Source of the DNA: Xanthomonas boreopolis
GTDB taxonomy: Bacteria > Pseudomonadota > Gammaproteobacteria > Xanthomonadales > Xanthomonadaceae
Reading direction: 5' to 3'
Assembly (NCBI GenBank): GCA_014654535.1
Contig: BNBA01000040.1
Coordinates: forward strand, 1 to 34,686
DNA: 34,686 nt
The notes beneath the pieces are model-generated. The model did not search any database and had not been told where the DNA came from. It was given only the letters and a program-made list of their open reading frames with translations. Made by a program: the position numbers and the translations under genes. Of this stretch, positions 33,810 through 34,686 are shown in pieces; position 1 is the stretch's first letter, and every line of letters begins with the position of its first letter.

Positions 33810-34686
33810 TCAGGGAGAAGAAAGCGCGCCGCTCTGGCCGCCACGGATGATTTCGAGAGAGGGGCCGGCGGGCCGGCGGACGCTGCGCTGCTGCGGAACT
33901 GCCACGCGAGTCGGAGACGCGGTGTTGCGACCGGCCAGCGCCGCGCCGTCGATGCCCGCGAACGCGGTGTTCTCCGGCGTCGAGGCGGTCTCGCGCAGGC
34001 TCGGATCCAGGTCCAGGCGCGGCGTGAGCACGTTGCGCGGGCGTGGGAACAGGCTTTCGTCGGGCCGGCCGGGGTCGGAGGGATGGCGCAAGGCGAGGAA
34101 CAGCTTGCCGCTTTGCGCACCGAGCAGCAGCCGGTTCGCCTCTTCGACCGGGACGGCCAGCACCGCGCTGCGCGGTTGTGCGGCCCGTGCCTGGCTTCCG
34201 GAGGTGCCGCCGCCGCTGCGGCTGGCGATGCTGGCCGCCCGGCTGCCTCCCGGGGGCTGGGAGGCGCCGGACCCCGCTTCGTCCGTGGACGGCGGAATGG
34301 AATCGATGTCCTGGGCGCCGTAGCCAAGTACGCGCAAGTGCGAAAGCAGCAGGCGCGACTGGCTCTCATCGCCTTCCTGTTGCTGCAGGCCACGCTGCTT
34401 GTCCTTGAGGCTGAGGAAGACGTCGACGTAGTCGCCCGGGACGATGCGATTGCCGACGCCGGCCAGTTCGTCCACGGGCACCGCCAGCGCGCGCTCGCCC
34501 GGCTGCAGGTTGAGGGCCAGGCCCTCCGCCAACTGGTTGCTCGTCAGCGGCGTGCCGCTGCCGATCGCCACGGCCGGCACCTTGCCGATCAGCGGCGCGG
34601 CATTGGCGAACCCGCCCGGCGGCAATGCCGCCAGCGGCGCCATGCGCAGGTCGCCCGTGGTGATCGGTACGCCGGCGGGAAGATCC
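33810..34686 (-). CDS. cpaB: CpaB/RcpC pilus assembly protein, N-terminus beyond window
   Basis: About 292 residues are visible; the start lies past 34686. The first residues (DLPAGVPITTGDLRMAPL) are within an SAF domain, followed by LQPGERALAVPVDELAGVG and IVPGDYVDVFLSLKDKQRG, the RcpC/CpaB core. A long Gly/Ser/Arg-rich insert (from IDSIPPSTDEAGSG to SQARAAQ) separates this from a second strand-rich part, AVLAVPVEEANRLLLGAQSGKLFLALR. The tail is disordered. CpaB is a periplasmic partner of the secretin, and the SAF fold may bind peptidoglycan or glycans. The order cpaB-rcpA-tadZ-tadA is canonical. Confidence 0.92.
   Translation of the reverse strand, partial: DLPAGVPITTGDLRMAPLAALPPGGFANAAPLIGKVPAVAIGSGTPLTSNQLAEGLALNLQPGERALAVPVDELAGVGNRIVPGDYVDVFLSLKDKQRGLQQQEGDESQSRLLLSHLRVLGYGAQDIDSIPPSTDEAGSGASQPPGGSRAASIASRSGGGTSGSQARAAQPRSAVLAVPVEEANRLLLGAQSGKLFLALRHPSDPGRPDESLFPRPRNVLTPRLDLDPSLRETASTPENTAFAGIDGAALAGRNTASPTRVAVPQQRSVRRPAGPSLEIIRGGQSGALSSP

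Overview
The window is high-GC DNA whose gene set points to the gammaproteobacterial order Xanthomonadales (Lysobacteraceae/Xanthomonadaceae, Lysobacter- or Xanthomonas-like). The pointers are the intergenic repeats of the 'CGTCATTCCCGCGAAGGCGGGAA' and 'GTGGGAGCGGCTTCAGCCGCGA' types, a small acidic orphan protein resembling ones remembered from xanthomonads, MipA/OmpV and TonB-receptor remnants, and a Tad pilus locus with a DUF3613 gene. This assignment is inference; no rRNA or tRNA gene was seen.

Positions 1-16,200 are an accessory or housekeeping mosaic of small divergent regulator-target pairs. An IS5-type transposase tail lies at the left edge, followed by a composite repeat. Next come a rhodanese divergent from an FtrA-like AraC/DJ-1 regulator, a decayed mipA/ompV gene, an ABC half-exporter, and a TetR regulator divergent from an O-methyltransferase with a palindromic operator between them. 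An orphan TonB-receptor tail follows, then a Cys-rich AraC regulator divergent from an MFS exporter with a zinc-free MDR oxidoreductase behind it, and a DUF885 lipoprotein. A GFA-family protein is translationally coupled to a DUF4349 lipoprotein. A second copy of the composite repeat precedes a small acidic protein, and a LysR regulator is divergent from an EamA exporter.

Positions 16,200-22,500 hold a DinB-fold protein, about four tandem copies of a ~180-bp repeat, an exported cyclophilin, a perfect 72-bp palindrome and a DUF4442 protein. They end with a tightly coupled two-gene unit: a LysM-FecR exported protein followed 2 nt later by a CHASE2-GGDEF diguanylate cyclase with intact active and inhibitory sites. 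This looks like a cell-envelope sensing c-di-GMP module.

Positions 22,600-34,686 contain a CnoX-like thioredoxin/TPR chaperone that keeps WCGPC, a DUF2968 coiled-coil lipoprotein, and most of a minus-strand Tad (tight adherence/Flp pilus) operon. In transcription order this is cpaB (cut by the window edge), rcpA secretin, tadZ, tadA ATPase, tadB, tadC, tadD, a DUF3613 gene and a very large tadG. Junctions overlap or are at most 23 nt apart, so it reads as one translationally coupled transcript. Flp pilin, prepilin peptidase and TadE/F are not in the window. The parts most worth a second look are the FecR/CHASE2-GGDEF unit near the Tad genes, the oversized TadG, and the three kinds of non-coding repeat.
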